A model generated the notes under the pieces. That model worked only from the letters and a program-made list of their open reading frames with translations, had not been told where the DNA came from and searched no databases. Below, in pieces: positions 1 through 11,870 of a stretch of DNA of 64,000 nt; the first letter of the stretch is position 1; every line of letters starts with the position of its first letter. A program made the translations under genes and the position numbers. The DNA comes from Torymus aiolomorphi (lineage: Eukaryota; Arthropoda; Insecta; Hymenoptera; Torymidae): the NCBI GenBank assembly GCA_036365515.1, contig CM070873.1, positions 227,741,876 to 227,805,875 of the forward strand, read 5' to 3'.

Positions 1-422
1 CAAAGGCTTTATCAAATGAAAATTAGGAGAAGCAATTGAGGTTGATTTGTTTTATATCAGATAAATATTTATTTTCCTTGTTGGTTGGATTCTAAAGAGA
101 AAATCGTCTGTAAAAGACCGTTGGTAATGATTGTAAATTTTTGTACAAGCACGATGAGCTACACGTGAATCGTAATTTATGGAATGTAATGTTAGTTTTC
201 TTTTCTGCATATCAGAGCATAATGAGCGTTAACGAAATTTTTCGCGACTGAGATAAGTACGAAACATTAATTAACATTGCAGCGTCGATTTGAAATCAAA
301 TCATTTTTTTTTTTTTTTCAAAAACCGCGTAACTACCAACTTGAATTCAAGATTCAATTTTCCTATAATTATACTTTATTAATTTAATCATTGCAAAGCT
401 TACATATAATTTATCAAAAATT

Positions 423-935
423 TTAATTTATTAAATAATCATACAAAATACCAACATTTGTACGTTTTAATAAACACCACCAAATTTTCCACAAGTGCAT
501 CACGACCGAGCGCGAAAAAAATTCCAACCGCCACGTTCTCGTAAAAATTGATACCTCCAAACAGCGAGTAACAATTCCCACGATATACATTCGCATAAAC
601 ACACACACACACACACACACACCACTGGAAACGTCTGCTTTATACGCGGTAAATTTTCGTGCGAAAAATTCGCGTCGATTTCGAGGCGGGCAATATACGT
701 GCCGGTGGTCTCGCGTGCTGGCCGTTGTTGTGGCCGCGGCGGTGGCAGTGGCGGTCGAGCCGATTACAGTATCTCGGCAAACACACACACCCACGCATCA
801 GCACAAGTATATGAATCACGCGCGCACACCGTACGAAACACATGGCTCTTTACGCGCGGTCGTCTGTTTCCGCGTGCGCGCCGGAAAAAACGCGGGTGGC
901 GAATACGAGATAGCTGGCCGCCGGCGATTCTATGA
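423..935. promoter_or_regulatory. CpG-rich island with an AC microsatellite
   Basis: This block is much richer in G, C and CpG than its flanks and contains an AC dinucleotide run near 599-622 and a GCGCGC-rich stretch near 820-900. The open frames in it are compositional (arginine, alanine and cysteine rich) and match no family I know. It looks like a promoter or regulatory island, but no TATA box or splice signal decides the strand. The first 420 bases of the window are AT-rich and show no gene. Confidence 0.3.
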
Positions 936-1899
936 TGACGAATTTTTTATGCTAATTAATGAGAGATGTTTTGGATATAAAGTGCTTGTTTGTGTGAGTT
1001 GGTCTGCGTGGGAAGAATTTTAATTTGAGGATTTGAATTTTTAGTTGTATTTTTATGAGAATCAGGAAGAAATTTCGAGAGGATTATGGTACGCAGTATG
1101 TGAAGAGAAATGTGAAGTATTATAGCTATTATAAAGCTAGATATCAAGTATACGAATATACGTTATAAAAAATTGTTATTTACAATCGGTATGGTTTATT
1201 GGTACTTGTTGATCGCAAAAGCAATTATGAATGATAAACAAGTGCTATTTAGACTGCGATTCGAGATTTTACTGGTTGTTTCTTGGGACATCGCGCACGT
1301 TTTGGCAATCGGCGTCAGCCCTGACGCAACAACCCTCATCGATTCTCATCACGCGGAAATTGGCCAGAAGGTGCAATGACCTTCACGTTTAGAGACGTAT
1401 ATCTCAAAGCTGAAAAACTAATTATCTCGAAACTGTTATATCTTCGACCGTTAGAGCGAAATTTAATCTCCGACTAATGAGTGAATTTGTTTCATCACTT
1501 TTCGCAGTACGCGTCATTTTACTTGGTTCGAAAAAAATATATAAAAAAAAAGTAAAAAAAAATAATACTAAATTATAAATTAATCTCTTTACTTCTTTGT
1601 CTGGAAATCTACTACTCAGGACTTTTCACATTCGGATAAAAAAAGTCTTAAAAAAAATCACATTTTAAAATCAAGCAAGCGTACAGATACACACTTTTCA
1701 TAAAGAAACGTTCCGTTATCACTACATTATTACAATAGGTTCCGATAAACTCGAGCGAACCTCCCTCTGCGGCATCTACAACCTCTAATCCAAATCACAC
1801 GCAAGTAATATCTTATAAAATCTTAGTACTCACTCTGCCATCGTGTCGTTGCTCCAAAACGGTATAATATAATCTTAAATCCGTACAAAAACTTAATCT

Positions 1900-3260
1900 A
1901 TCCTAGTCATCACAGTCTGAGAATCACAAGCGTTGCAGCTCCCGGCGAAGGTATCGCATCTTACATTAACTATTATACTTCATGAGTACGAAGGAAGCTC
2001 GTCGAAACGAAAACTCGTAAAAGTTATAGGCCGCCGCAACAATCGAGTCCGCGCGCGTGTGCTTGGCAAACTCTTCGTCACAGTAGTATTATCAGTCGCG
2101 CTTCACTCTCGAAGTCGAGGAGCCCGTCGTCGAGCACGTGACCGTCGCACTGCACGGCCATGGAAATCTCTTTTTCACGGTCCTTTCTCTCCCTCTGTCT
2201 CTCTCCGCGGAGCGTGATACTATGTGTCACCACCCCACGAGTAGTCTACGCGAGCCAAGAACCGCGCGGTCTGCCGAGCTTTCCCGACTAAGGCCGCCGT
2301 TGTTAGCGAGGCTGCTGCTGCTACTCCTCTGGTCCATCTATTGGCTCCCTCCTTTTTTTTATACGTATTTATACAGTGGGTGGTATTTATCCTCCCTTTA
2401 CTGTTTATCTTGTCACCGAGCTCTCTGTGTATGTGTGTATGCGCGCACGCGGGCGCGTGTACCTATAATATACTCCTTTCTCTGAGCCGCGCGATGAGGC
2501 CGGAGTGTGTTATGTGCGTGAGCGCCGACCGACTAAAGCTTTTATATATAAACCGATCTTTTGGCGAACGGGAGGCACGGAGCGAGTCGGTCGTATAGCC
2601 GCGCGTAGAGGGGGAAGAGTGAAGCGTGCGTGTATACACACAACGCGCGCGCGGAAAACGAAGACGAGTCGCGCGAGTTGCGGGCGAGAGCGCAAGTTTT
2701 GTATGCGGTCGCGAACGCGCGCGGGGGAGATAGGTATGATGTAATCCGGGATAGCCGCCGACGAGAGGCGAACGATCGCCTGCACGAGTTGCGAACGATG
2801 TAAAGGAGAGAGATGGGGATCAGCTGGCGACGATTAAACGATTCTGTATACATCTGTGCGACCGCGAATAATTTATGACGTATTTTTTTTATGCTGATCG
2901 CTGAGCCAGTCCCTCACTGTATATTTGGGGGGAATTCCGCGGATCACGCGGTGGCCAATTTTTTTCACATTGTTTTTTTGTTTTGAGGTCGTTGTTTGGG
3001 AGAAATTCTCATCGGCGTAAACAGGCTCGGCTTTTTTGCGCGTTGTTTTCCTTCGCGCTGTTACGTTGTGTGTGTGTGTGCATAAGTATCCGCGTGCGGT
3101 GCACGTGAAAAGCGACTAAGTAAGTATATTCGTCGCCGCGCGGCTGCAGTGTTTTTCTCGGCCGTACGTTAAGCCGTCTAATTGAAACATCGACGGCGGC
3201 TGCGTTGATCTATATAAACGCGGCCGTGTGAGCACGAACACTTAATAAATTTCTTCTCTT
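1900..3260 (+). promoter_or_regulatory. Large CpG island, promoter-like, with TATA boxes
   Basis: About 1.3 kb of CpG-dense sequence in otherwise AT-rich DNA. Two good TATA boxes (TATATAAA) lie on the plus strand at 2545-2552 and 3211-3218. The long open frames inside are low-complexity products of GC bias with no recognisable domain. I infer a promoter plus 5' UTR region of a gene whose coding exons I could not identify. The DNA between the islands (about 940-1900) shows nothing I can name. Confidence 0.4.
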
Positions 3261-3269
3261 TGGAAGTAG

Positions 3270-6200
3270 GTCCGAGGGACGTTACATTTGTTTGCGATTG
3301 AAGTTTTTTTTTTTTTCATGGGAATGGTGCTAACGCAGAGAGGCATATGAAAATCATTGGATTCGTGCGGGCACACGAATCTGTCCTCCTATATTTAGCC
3401 TTTGTAATGAAGTCACGGTACAAAATAAACTTTTGGGATGTATCGAACTTGAGCTACTTAACTCGAAAGTTTATATAGTTAAACGAAAAATGTTGTAGGG
3501 GAATTAACGTTTATGACAAATAAAATGGCTGCGGTTGCGTAATATTAGCATGGAGTACTTCTGTTGGAAATGATGAATGTTAAAGTGAAATGCATGTTAA
3601 CTAATAAATGGTACAATCAGGCGTACTTAAATTTTTCTTTAGTAATTTGGGACAATTATTCACCTTGGAATGATATATGAGAAAATTATTAACTTCATAA
3701 TTAACATCGTTATTTTTATTATTATTACTGCTTAAGCTAGATTATTATTATATAATATATTCAAGTCCTAATTATTGCCATATTACAAAATTATTATATA
3801 TATTTGAGAACATTAAAAAAAAATTGAAAATGAGTCTAGCAATATAAAAAGTTCGGAGTATCTTTGAAAACAATTATGTAAATGTTTTCGCGAATTTCAT
3901 GAACAGAATTTTTTACACAGAACTATTTGTTTATCTCCATTATTTTACAACCAGCTTCTGTAATAAGGAAATACTAAAGACATTTAGTATTTCATTGGCA
4001 ATTAAAATTAGAACTATCGTTTTTATTAGGCTGACGATTCTCAAATTAAGAATTTAAAGTTAACAATTTACTATTTTCGAAACGCACATCTTTATAACTT
4101 AATGCATTCGTATATATATTCGAATTTAACTTTCTAATAAATAAAGATTATTAAAACAACTGTTAAATAATTCATTTTGATTTTTCTTAATTTCGAATCT
4201 AAAATGTACTGTGATAGTTGTCATCTTAATCTTCCTTTAATAATTTATCACATAAATAGTAACAATAATAATGAAATATACTTGTACCTGCTGTTAACAT
4301 AGGAAGTTTTACCTTCATCAATCAGAGTCTATTTTTCTTTTCTGAATTATATTATGATCAATTTACATTTTTCTCATTTTTTTATTATTAGTTAGTAGTT
4401 ATTGTAGTTGGTAGTAATTGTAGTGAAAATATTTTCTTTACTGTTTTTTTTAAACATTAAATATTTTATCAGGTTTCAAGTCATTTATTAAATGGAAAAA
4501 ATTAGTTTTAATTTAATGGATTATGGTTTGAAAATTGATAAAATAAATGGTCTACTTATAGTTTATACTTTGATGTTTTCTCCGTTTTATGCGACGCTTT
4601 CATAATGTACACTTTTATTTTATTTTTATTTATTACGATAACAAAATAGTCATTTTAACTCTTTCTATGCACAGCTAATGAGTTTTAGTATCTACATTAT
4701 ATTAATAAAGCGAACAAGCTCAAATACCAACAAACAACTTTTCTTGTACTATATGTAATACATTTTTACATTTTTCATCATTTCATTAAGTACTTCTAGC
4801 ATGGATACAAAAGAACCTTTTTTATATTGTATTTATTAGTTTCCATAATTTTAGTCAATTTAATATTTGCAGAATGTATTTAAAACTGAAAAATATATTC
4901 CACTATTCTTGGATTTTTATTACTATATTTTGAAATTCAGAAATAAGGAAAACATTCTTTAAATTCTTGGATTACAAACGGCCAACATTTTTATGGTGAT
5001 GCGATACCTACGCTATTATTCAAAATTGGGTTCCCGTTTTTCTCATTCAATTTTTAATTTTAAGGAAAAAACTCTGATACGTTATAGTTTTTTATTAAAC
5101 TTAAAACGTGTCAAAGAGTTTTTTTCAAAAAGTTTCAAATTGAAGGAGAAAAACGAGAACCCAGAATTGAGTAATAGCGTGGGTATCACATCACCTTAAT
5201 TTTATTAAGATAAATTTAATATTAAACTTTTGACTCTGATAATACTACTCTCCGTTACTAATTAGTTCATATGTTATGTCTGAGTACTTCTTTGATAATA
5301 TAAGATAGATTAAGAATTGTTTTATTACGAATATGTCCAAATTCTATTTGGATATATACCGTGTAAGTTATAAATTCTTTTACTTTATAAAATTTAAAAG
5401 TGACTCAGAATAATTCTTTTAGTTGTGCATTTGCCAATTACTGAAATATTTTAATTGAAGTGAAAACATAATATATTATTTTGAAACTTAAAAAAAAAAT
5501 ATTTTGTGATCACGAATAAAACACCAATATTTCTTTTTGTAAAAAATAGTAAGTTAATTTTAGGGTTAGACTAGAGAACCTATAGGAGTCCTTTCAGTGT
5601 GTAGTGTCTCTTGTATATAGAAGCCCGCGTCAACTAAGATAATAATATAGTTTTAGATGAGCACTAATGGAAGTTAGGACAATTCAGTACAGCAAAGTGC
5701 TGAGTTGTAGTTTCCAGAATCTTGGCAAAGCTGTTTTTTCACGCGCTGTAAAATAATATTTATAGCACCAATGCTAATCAGATCTGATAACGTCAGATTC
5801 CAAATTCGTAATGGAACCGGTAAAATCTTGCGCATCGAAGCGGCTTGCTCTGTTCGACTCATGTGATATTTACCAACGTAAACTAATCTCCGCTACCGTC
5901 ATACTCAAACTCCAATGCTTGTTCGCACGTATTTGTACATCCGAACAATCGACACCTATACCGATAATGGAATCGTTTCACCTTATCTTCACTTTCAAAA
6001 GTATTTATTATATATTTATACATTATCCAGTGCAAGGCTTGAGCCGCGCGCGTGATTCAAGCCGATTCTTTTATCAATGTCTGAGAATCTGCAAACGTAC
6101 GCAAGTCTCGTGATCGAAGCACTCGAACTGGCAATTTTCAGTAATCCACTCCAGCGAAGAGGCACAAACGTCCCGATCGCGCATAAATATATATATATAC

Positions 6201-6280
6201 CTATAAGCGTACATTTTTTATTCTCAATTGCTCGGATAAATATCGCGTTTTCACTTGCACAGCACTTTTTATCGGCTTTC
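3270..6280. other. AT-rich intergenic or intronic stretch, nothing recognised
   Basis: Strongly AT-rich sequence with short chance open frames only. A 62-codon frame on the minus strand at 5674-5862 has no recognisable homology, and its internal splice-like site does not join in frame to the exon at 6709-6773. No transposon ends, RNA gene or repeat array was seen. Confidence 0.5.
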
Positions 6281-6708
6281 CTATAACAGATAAGCTGTGG
6301 CGATGCGATTAGACGACAAAGACAAGGAAAAAAGTGACTTTGCAGATGGCTGGGAAGTTGTCGAGGTGTTTGTCATCTTCACGTGCGTTATCATTTCGCG
6401 ACGATCACCTCCGCTGCGCGCGCCGATCGCTCGGCTAGCCCATCTTACGTCGGCTTATCAACCGGCTCGTAGGTAGTTCTATTTGCTATCGCGCGCACCT
6501 CCGTATAACACCTTATTCCAGAGCGCGCAGGTCGATCGTCGTTATCGTGCCAGAACGGTCAGAGATTTCTCTGGACAGCTTTCTGCGCTTGACGTGGCAG
6601 TTCATTTTTCGTTTCTTATATATTTAGAGGAGAAAGATTATCTCGCACGCGGGAAGGAACGAAAAAAAGTACAGACGAGTTAAAAACTCCGAGCATGCGC
6701 ATACTCAC

Positions 6709-6773
6709 CGCGAGGTCGACGGGCTGGAGCTGGATCCAGACGTGCTGGGAAAGGTCTCGTAGTTCCTGGGCAT
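6709..6773 (-). CDS. Candidate first coding exon of an unidentified gene
   Basis: On the minus strand an ATG at 6773-6771 opens 21 codons (MPRNYETFPSTSGSSSSPSTS plus two bases of the next codon), then a strong donor GTGAGT at 6708-6703. An in-frame TAA lies 30 bases before the ATG, so this ATG would be the start. The peptide is rich in serine, threonine and proline and looks disordered; I do not recognise it. A minus-strand TATA-like box sits about 310 bp upstream. The rest of the gene would run leftward, possibly out of the window; I found no convincing second exon. A chance ATG plus donor in a CpG island cannot be excluded. Confidence 0.35.
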
Positions 6774-7079
6774 CTTTGGTCGAGATGCGATACGAGTCTG
6801 CGTTTAGCTCGCGAGCGCGCTCGCACGGTATTAGTTTGCGGACGGCAAACGAACGCTCAGATTAAATGGTTTCTCTGCCCTTATCAGGCCACCGTCACGA
6901 GTATTTACTATCAAAGCCAAGTCATGTGCCACGAGTTACATTTTTTTTCTCTTTCATAGCTAGAGGCGTCTGTGTATATAGCAGATTGGAGTGCGCGCGA
7001 GCGATGCTGCTGCACTCTAGCTGTTTATCGAAGCTGGACCGCGCGAGAGAGCGCGTGACTTCCACCTATACGTATATTT

Positions 7080-7089
7080 TATTTATATA
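7080..7089 (-). promoter_or_regulatory. TATA-like box on the minus strand
   Basis: The minus strand reads TATATAAATA inside a CpG-rich island (about 6280-7200). It lies upstream of the candidate start exon at 6709-6773. The assignment rests on sequence and position only. Confidence 0.25.
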
Positions 7090-7318
7090 CGCGAGAGAAC
7101 GCATCGGCGTATGTTTGCCTTTTCCCTCGGGCCTTGTGTACACCTATATGCAGCTATCGTGTTTATCAATTGGCTTCATTGTTGTCTGCGCACACACATA
7201 TAGGTTAGTTATTATGACTCTTTACTCAAATGCAATGTATTTTTTTAGCGTTCCTTTTTTAGGTTTGTAAAGCAATTTTTGATAGCTGGTGATACGTGAT
7301 TTTTAATAGCGTTAGTAG

Positions 7319-7548
7319 TGTTACGTGGTAGGTGCACGGTAAGGTGTTACCGCAGGGATGAAGGCAGGGGAGGAACAATCAAATACTACTGAAAAGGTTG
7401 AACTGGTGGTTTATTGAATTCGTCTCGCTCGTCGGAGAGTCCGTCGCACACTGACTTGTTGCGCCCTGACTTGTCCCGCAGAAGCCCAATGGTTCCTGCG
7501 TGTATCTTGTAACGCGAACTTGGCGTTATCGCACGCCCTGTGTCAACA
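7319..7548 (-). mobile_element. Possible solo LTR
   Basis: On the minus strand the block starts TGTTGACA and ends CACGTAACA, the TGTT...AACA ends typical of LTRs. An AATAAA on the minus strand lies at 7415-7410, followed by a C-rich stretch like an R-U5 region. The block is GC-richer than its flanks. I saw no clear target-site duplication and no internal coding region, so this is a candidate only. Confidence 0.35.
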
Positions 7549-7619
7549 GTGCATACCGTGAGAGTAACGGCGTGCTATACGCGTCTGTCAGAGCAGGCTT
7601 GCATTCAGTTTAATTGTGA

Positions 7620-8735
7620 TTCTTTAGATATTTTTTTACATTATGAAAAAAATCCATCAGGAAAAATCCAACTTCTATCGAAAAATTTTGTTCAATTTTA
7701 TTTGCTCGAAAGTTTATAATCTAAATTAGAATGTTCTAGAACTTCATTATAAAAAATTGATGTTTTTAAAATTTTTAAAACATTAATATCTACTCTAATC
7801 TTTTAATTCTAATATCAATGACAGGTATGTTTTAGAAAGCAAATCATCACAGATGGCGCAAGTCTGCATTGTTCAATGTACTTATAATGTTCAATATGCT
7901 TTGTTGAATAATACTCAATTATTAGAATATTCAAAAGAGTTTGTTAGCTATAGCAATTTAGTTTTATTGAGGATTTTCCATTAGTAATTGTAATAATAAT
8001 ATACAATTGTGATACTAAGCAATCAAAAGACATAAATTTTTATTAAATTAGATCCTGATATATAATTTGTTTACTTTATTCTTTTGATTTTTTTTAAATC
8101 TACTTGTTTTTGAAAAGAAAATATTTTAAATTAAAATAAGTACAGTGCATATATAGGCATATACACAGATTTGTTAACTTTTGATTAAATAAAAAAAGAA
8201 AAAATATTTTGAAGGCACACCTTTTTATATGCTTTTTTCAGGTGTATTAGCACAAATATAGTGTGAAATAATAGCGATACTCTTTTTTACATTTGTTAAT
8301 AATTTGGCGTATCAAAGTCTTATTTTAATTAGTAATTATCGTTTACATTATTTTCAAATAAGGTTTAAAAAATTTTCTAATAATTGATCATAAAGCACTG
8401 TATATTTAGAAATAAATCTTAATTCTTGAATAGAAACAAAATATTATAAATCATTTAATTAATATTATTTAAATTAGATTTAATCAATAGTAAGCGATAA
8501 TAAATAGCTATTGTTTTTTTTTATTGTAATATTTATGGAATAAATATCAGGACATATTTTTTTTAATATTAAACATAAAATGTGATTTGAAAAAAAATGC
8601 GATTTTACAAACATTTGGGAATTTTTTTCTCGGAAACTATGCGTCTGACAGAAAATCGCAAGAGAACATTTTTTTCAGAAAATGACGGAGAATAGCCTAA
8701 AATTGTTTAAAATCAAAATAACATTTAATAATAAA
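7620..8735. other. AT-rich stretch, nothing recognised
   Basis: Very AT-rich, with no credible open frame, RNA gene or element ends. Confidence 0.5.
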
Positions 8736-8739
8736 AAGA

Positions 8740-8815
8740 GACGGACTCTGAGCTTGAACCAGAGCCGCCGACTCGTGAATCAGAAACACTCAACTAGCCA
8801 CGACCGTCACCGCTT
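8740..8815 (-). pseudogene. tRNA-like sequence (A and B boxes)
   Basis: The minus strand contains an A-box-like run (GTGGCTAGTTGAGTG at 8801-8787) followed by a B-box-like GGTTCAAGCTC at 8761-8751, at about the spacing of a tRNA gene. The arms do not pair well enough for a functional tRNA, and a T-rich tail follows. It is most likely a tRNA-derived SINE fragment or tRNA pseudogene. A tRNA-scanning covariance model would decide. Confidence 0.35.
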
Positions 8816-8879
8816 GGCTTTCAGATAATCGTCTTCATATTGTAATTGTACTCCTTGTCTCTTCTTATACGTATATACA

Positions 8880-10490
8880 TCCCTAACACAATTAACGGGT
8901 CAAATTTTCGGCTTGATGACCAGGACATAAGAAACCGTCAAGATACTGAGGGGATCTAAAAATGTATACAGAACCTTCCTGAGCGCCCGGACTATATCGA
9001 AAGTCCCTTGGATATATATAAAGCTTATAGAATCTAATAATTTTTCAACGGTGTGTTCTAACGTTGTCATACATGTAGAAGAAATGATCACACTACCATC
9101 GGTAGGATTTGCAAGTACTCTGTAAATGTGCTACCTTAAAATCGAGTAAAATATTGTTTTCTTTTACAAATCACGCTGAAAATGTTCATATTTAAACGCC
9201 CATAAAAACATTTCATGATGTGGCACATACTTGATTTAAAGTTTAATTTGTTTCTTAGGTAGTTTAGAAATATACTCCATTGGTTTTTAAGACTTAAGTT
9301 CAGTGTTGAAAATCATAGAGTCAGTAAATGACAAAAATTAGATTTTTTCAAAAATCCATATACCAAATTTACTTTAATTATCACATTTTTTCTAAGGCAG
9401 GCACAGCTTTATTACCTTGTTTTTTTGTTTACAATTAGTGTGAAATATTTGTGAAAAAATATTCAGCTGGCTACCTCTTACGTTGAAATTTAGATACCAC
9501 TTAGAAGACAAAAAATACGACGTACACCACGGATCAGAGTACGATTATCCGGCTGTTTTCAATTCCCAGTATTTTTATGGACAATTGCCATATCTGGTGT
9601 ACCTTGGTTACCTAAAACAAATTTAGTTTTACCTAAATATAGGTCAACCGTCTGATTTTTAATACTTGTAATGCCTTGAAACTTGCAATAACCTAATAGT
9701 TAAAAAATCTGTGGATTTGCCTATATATTTAACAAAGAAGAATGTTAATATTAAATAATACGAAAAGGGCTCAAGTTATTTGTTATCATTTAAAAATAAG
9801 TGAGTATATAAAGTTTGCAGGGACGATATGTATAAGTAGTTAATAAGTTAATTGACGTGAAGTAAAGAAAGCAGAACGTCACTTCGTAAAGAAACTTTTG
9901 ATATTGTTTTCAAAAATTATCCTCATTCTGTTTAAAACTTATTTGTCGATGTTGCGAAAATAAAACTCAATAAATTAATGAAAGATTATAGTACTCGTTT
10001 ATAAGTAGGATACACATAATTTGAGCGTCTTTATACAACTTAAGCAAGTCACGAGTGCGAGTCATAAAATTAAGTCATATTGCAACAATCTAAGCTGCCT
10101 GCAAAACAATATTTGAAAAGTAATCTGGAACGACTCTTTTTACAATTATATTTATCTAAACACCTCACGACCAACTCACATGACGATGTATCATCATAAA
10201 TTTAACTGCCATAAGACCAATAAACAAAAGAATAGAGGGAAATGACAAGGCATTGATTTTAAGAATTTTGCACCATTACAATATTTTGAATTTATTCGCA
10301 CTACTTAATATGTTTTTCGCATTAAAAACCATGATATATGTGTCTAAAGAAATTATTGAGTCTAACAAATTTTTGCAATTAATTTTTGCATAGTTTTTTT
10401 GTATAGAGGGCTTTTTCGTTTACAATTTCTAACTTTTTTCCAAACAATGTTATCAAATTGAAAAAAAAAAGTATTGTAGGTATAAATTTC
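8880..10490. other. AT-rich stretch, nothing recognised
   Basis: No supported coding or RNA feature. Only short chance frames are present, such as a 63-codon minus frame at 8900-9091. Confidence 0.5.
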
Positions 10491-10492
10491 AA

Positions 10493-10646
10493 GGCATGGT
10501 GTGGTTTGTGCACATAAGAATTATGCACATATTTATTGTGCACACTTTAGCATTGGTGTATATCTATATCTATGTGTATACTCCAATGCTAAAGTGTGCA
10601 CAATAAATATGTGCATAATTCTTATGTGCACAAACCACACCATGCC
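10493..10646. mobile_element. Perfect palindromic MITE with 8-bp target duplication
   Basis: Bases 10493-10556 and 10583-10646 are exact reverse complements (64 bp without a mismatch) around a 26-base centre that also partly pairs. The element is flanked by the direct repeat AATTTCAA at 10485-10492 and 10647-10654. Terminal sequence is GGCATGGTGTGG. An 8-bp duplication is the mark of hAT-type and some other DNA transposons; the family assignment is inference. The perfect arms suggest recent insertion or gene conversion between arms. Confidence 0.85.
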
Positions 10647-10917
10647 AATTTCAATATATAATATTTTAAGGTGGTTCTATGAATAATATATGTCTAAAAT
10701 ATAACAATTTTTTTAATGAATGGTTTATATACTTCATGGTGAGAAACGATATATTATAATAGACAAGAATTTCAAGTGATGTGAAAACTTTTCTTTGCAA
10801 AATTTCAGTACTTATAAAATAGATATCAACAATTGAAAAAGTGATTCAACAAATCATGAGGATTCCTCAAAGAGGAAGCTTTGTAACGGTGAAAAAAATT
10901 TTTCGGACAAAAAAGTA

Positions 10918-11636
10918 CACGGAGAGAAATTTTGTAGTGAAAATTACAAATATTCGAGGCAAAATTACCAGTTTCTATGGTAATGGATGAACAGACTGAC
11001 AATTTCAAACTTTTTACCAAAGTGCCTTGGTAAAATTTTTTTTTAGTTAATTTAAATTTAAAAAATTAACTTTTTTTATCCATATTGATGGATATATAGT
11101 ATTTTAATATAGAAATAGAAACAGAAACAAGGATGAAAAAACATTAAACTGAAAAAAAATTTTTACGGAAGCGGGATTCGATCCGACGATCTTTGGGTTG
11201 AGAGTCCGACGTTCTACCGACTGCGCCACGGAAACTGTTACCAACAGTCATTTGAATCGCCGTTATTACTTACTGAAAATATGTGTATTGTTTTCATTTT
11301 AACGTCGCGCACGCCTCTAGTATCAATCTTCTGAAACACAATAATGCGCAGTGCGCATGCGCGAATACACAAATACCAGGTTATTTGGCAAAATTTATCA
11401 GTTTTCTTAGTAAAAATTCTTAGGTTACCCTGTAAAAATGACTAGATCTCAATTTTTACCAGTGTGTCTGGTAATTTTTATTCCGATAATTTGGTATTTT
11501 TTTAAGTGGTTATGGTAGTTTTTCCTGGGAAACTTATAAATTGTATTAGAAACCTGGGAATATCACGGCTTTTGACAGTTTATCCATGCGCTACCAAGGC
11601 ACCTTGGTAATTTTTACTCTAAAATTTCTTTCCGTG
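10918..11636. mobile_element. Nested terminal-inverted-repeat element with TA target
   Basis: The ends are CACGGAGAGAAATTTT and its near complement AAAATTTCTTTCCGTG, flanked on both sides by TA. Further inward, GTGAAAATTAC at the left matches GTAATTTTTAC at the right, so the inverted arms run for several tens of bases. It sits inside copy A of the hairpin-ended repeat, which reads on after removing it. A TA target suggests a Tc1/mariner-like non-autonomous element. There is no transposase frame. The interior holds a tRNA-like sequence. Confidence 0.65.
11165..11240 (-). pseudogene. tRNA-like sequence inside the nested element
   Basis: The minus strand shows an A box (GGCGCAGTCGGTAGAAC) and a B box (GGATCGAATCC) with a seven-base loop CTCTCAA between, which would read anticodon CTC. 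The anticodon stem is mismatched and the acceptor halves do not pair, so it is not a functional tRNA. It is either a tRNA pseudogene or the head of a SINE whose tail runs leftward into T-rich sequence. Confidence 0.5.
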
Positions 11637-11723
11637 TATTGAAAACATTTTTTAAGAATAGGGGCATACAAATTTTTTGATTTTGAGAAAAATTTTTTTT
11701 TCTGTCTGTATGTATGTGTGAGT

Positions 11724-11724
11724 G

Positions 11725-11771
<47 letters not shown>

Positions 11772-11791
11772 TGGTGTGTTTGTGTGTGTTT

Positions 11792-11867
<76 letters not shown>
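11724..11867. repeat. TG dinucleotide microsatellite
   Basis: About 140 bp of TG repeats with a few interruptions (GGTGG, TTTG). It lies in the same relative place as the shorter TG runs of the related copies at about 17265 and 31146, so it is part of the repeat family. Long frames across it are artefacts. Confidence 0.9.

Positions 11868-11870
<3 letters not shown>

Noticed and set aside
2138..2853. Several 80-115-codon frames in the CpG island
   Set aside because: They overlap on both strands, are rich in Arg, Ala, Ser and Leu from GC bias, and show no domain.
5674..5862. 62-codon minus frame as second exon of the gene starting at 6773
   Set aside because: Joining at its internal TTTTACAG acceptor to the exon at 6709-6773 gives a stop after two codons.
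11165..11240. Functional tRNA-Glu (CTC) gene
   Set aside because: The acceptor arms do not pair and the anticodon stem is mismatched.
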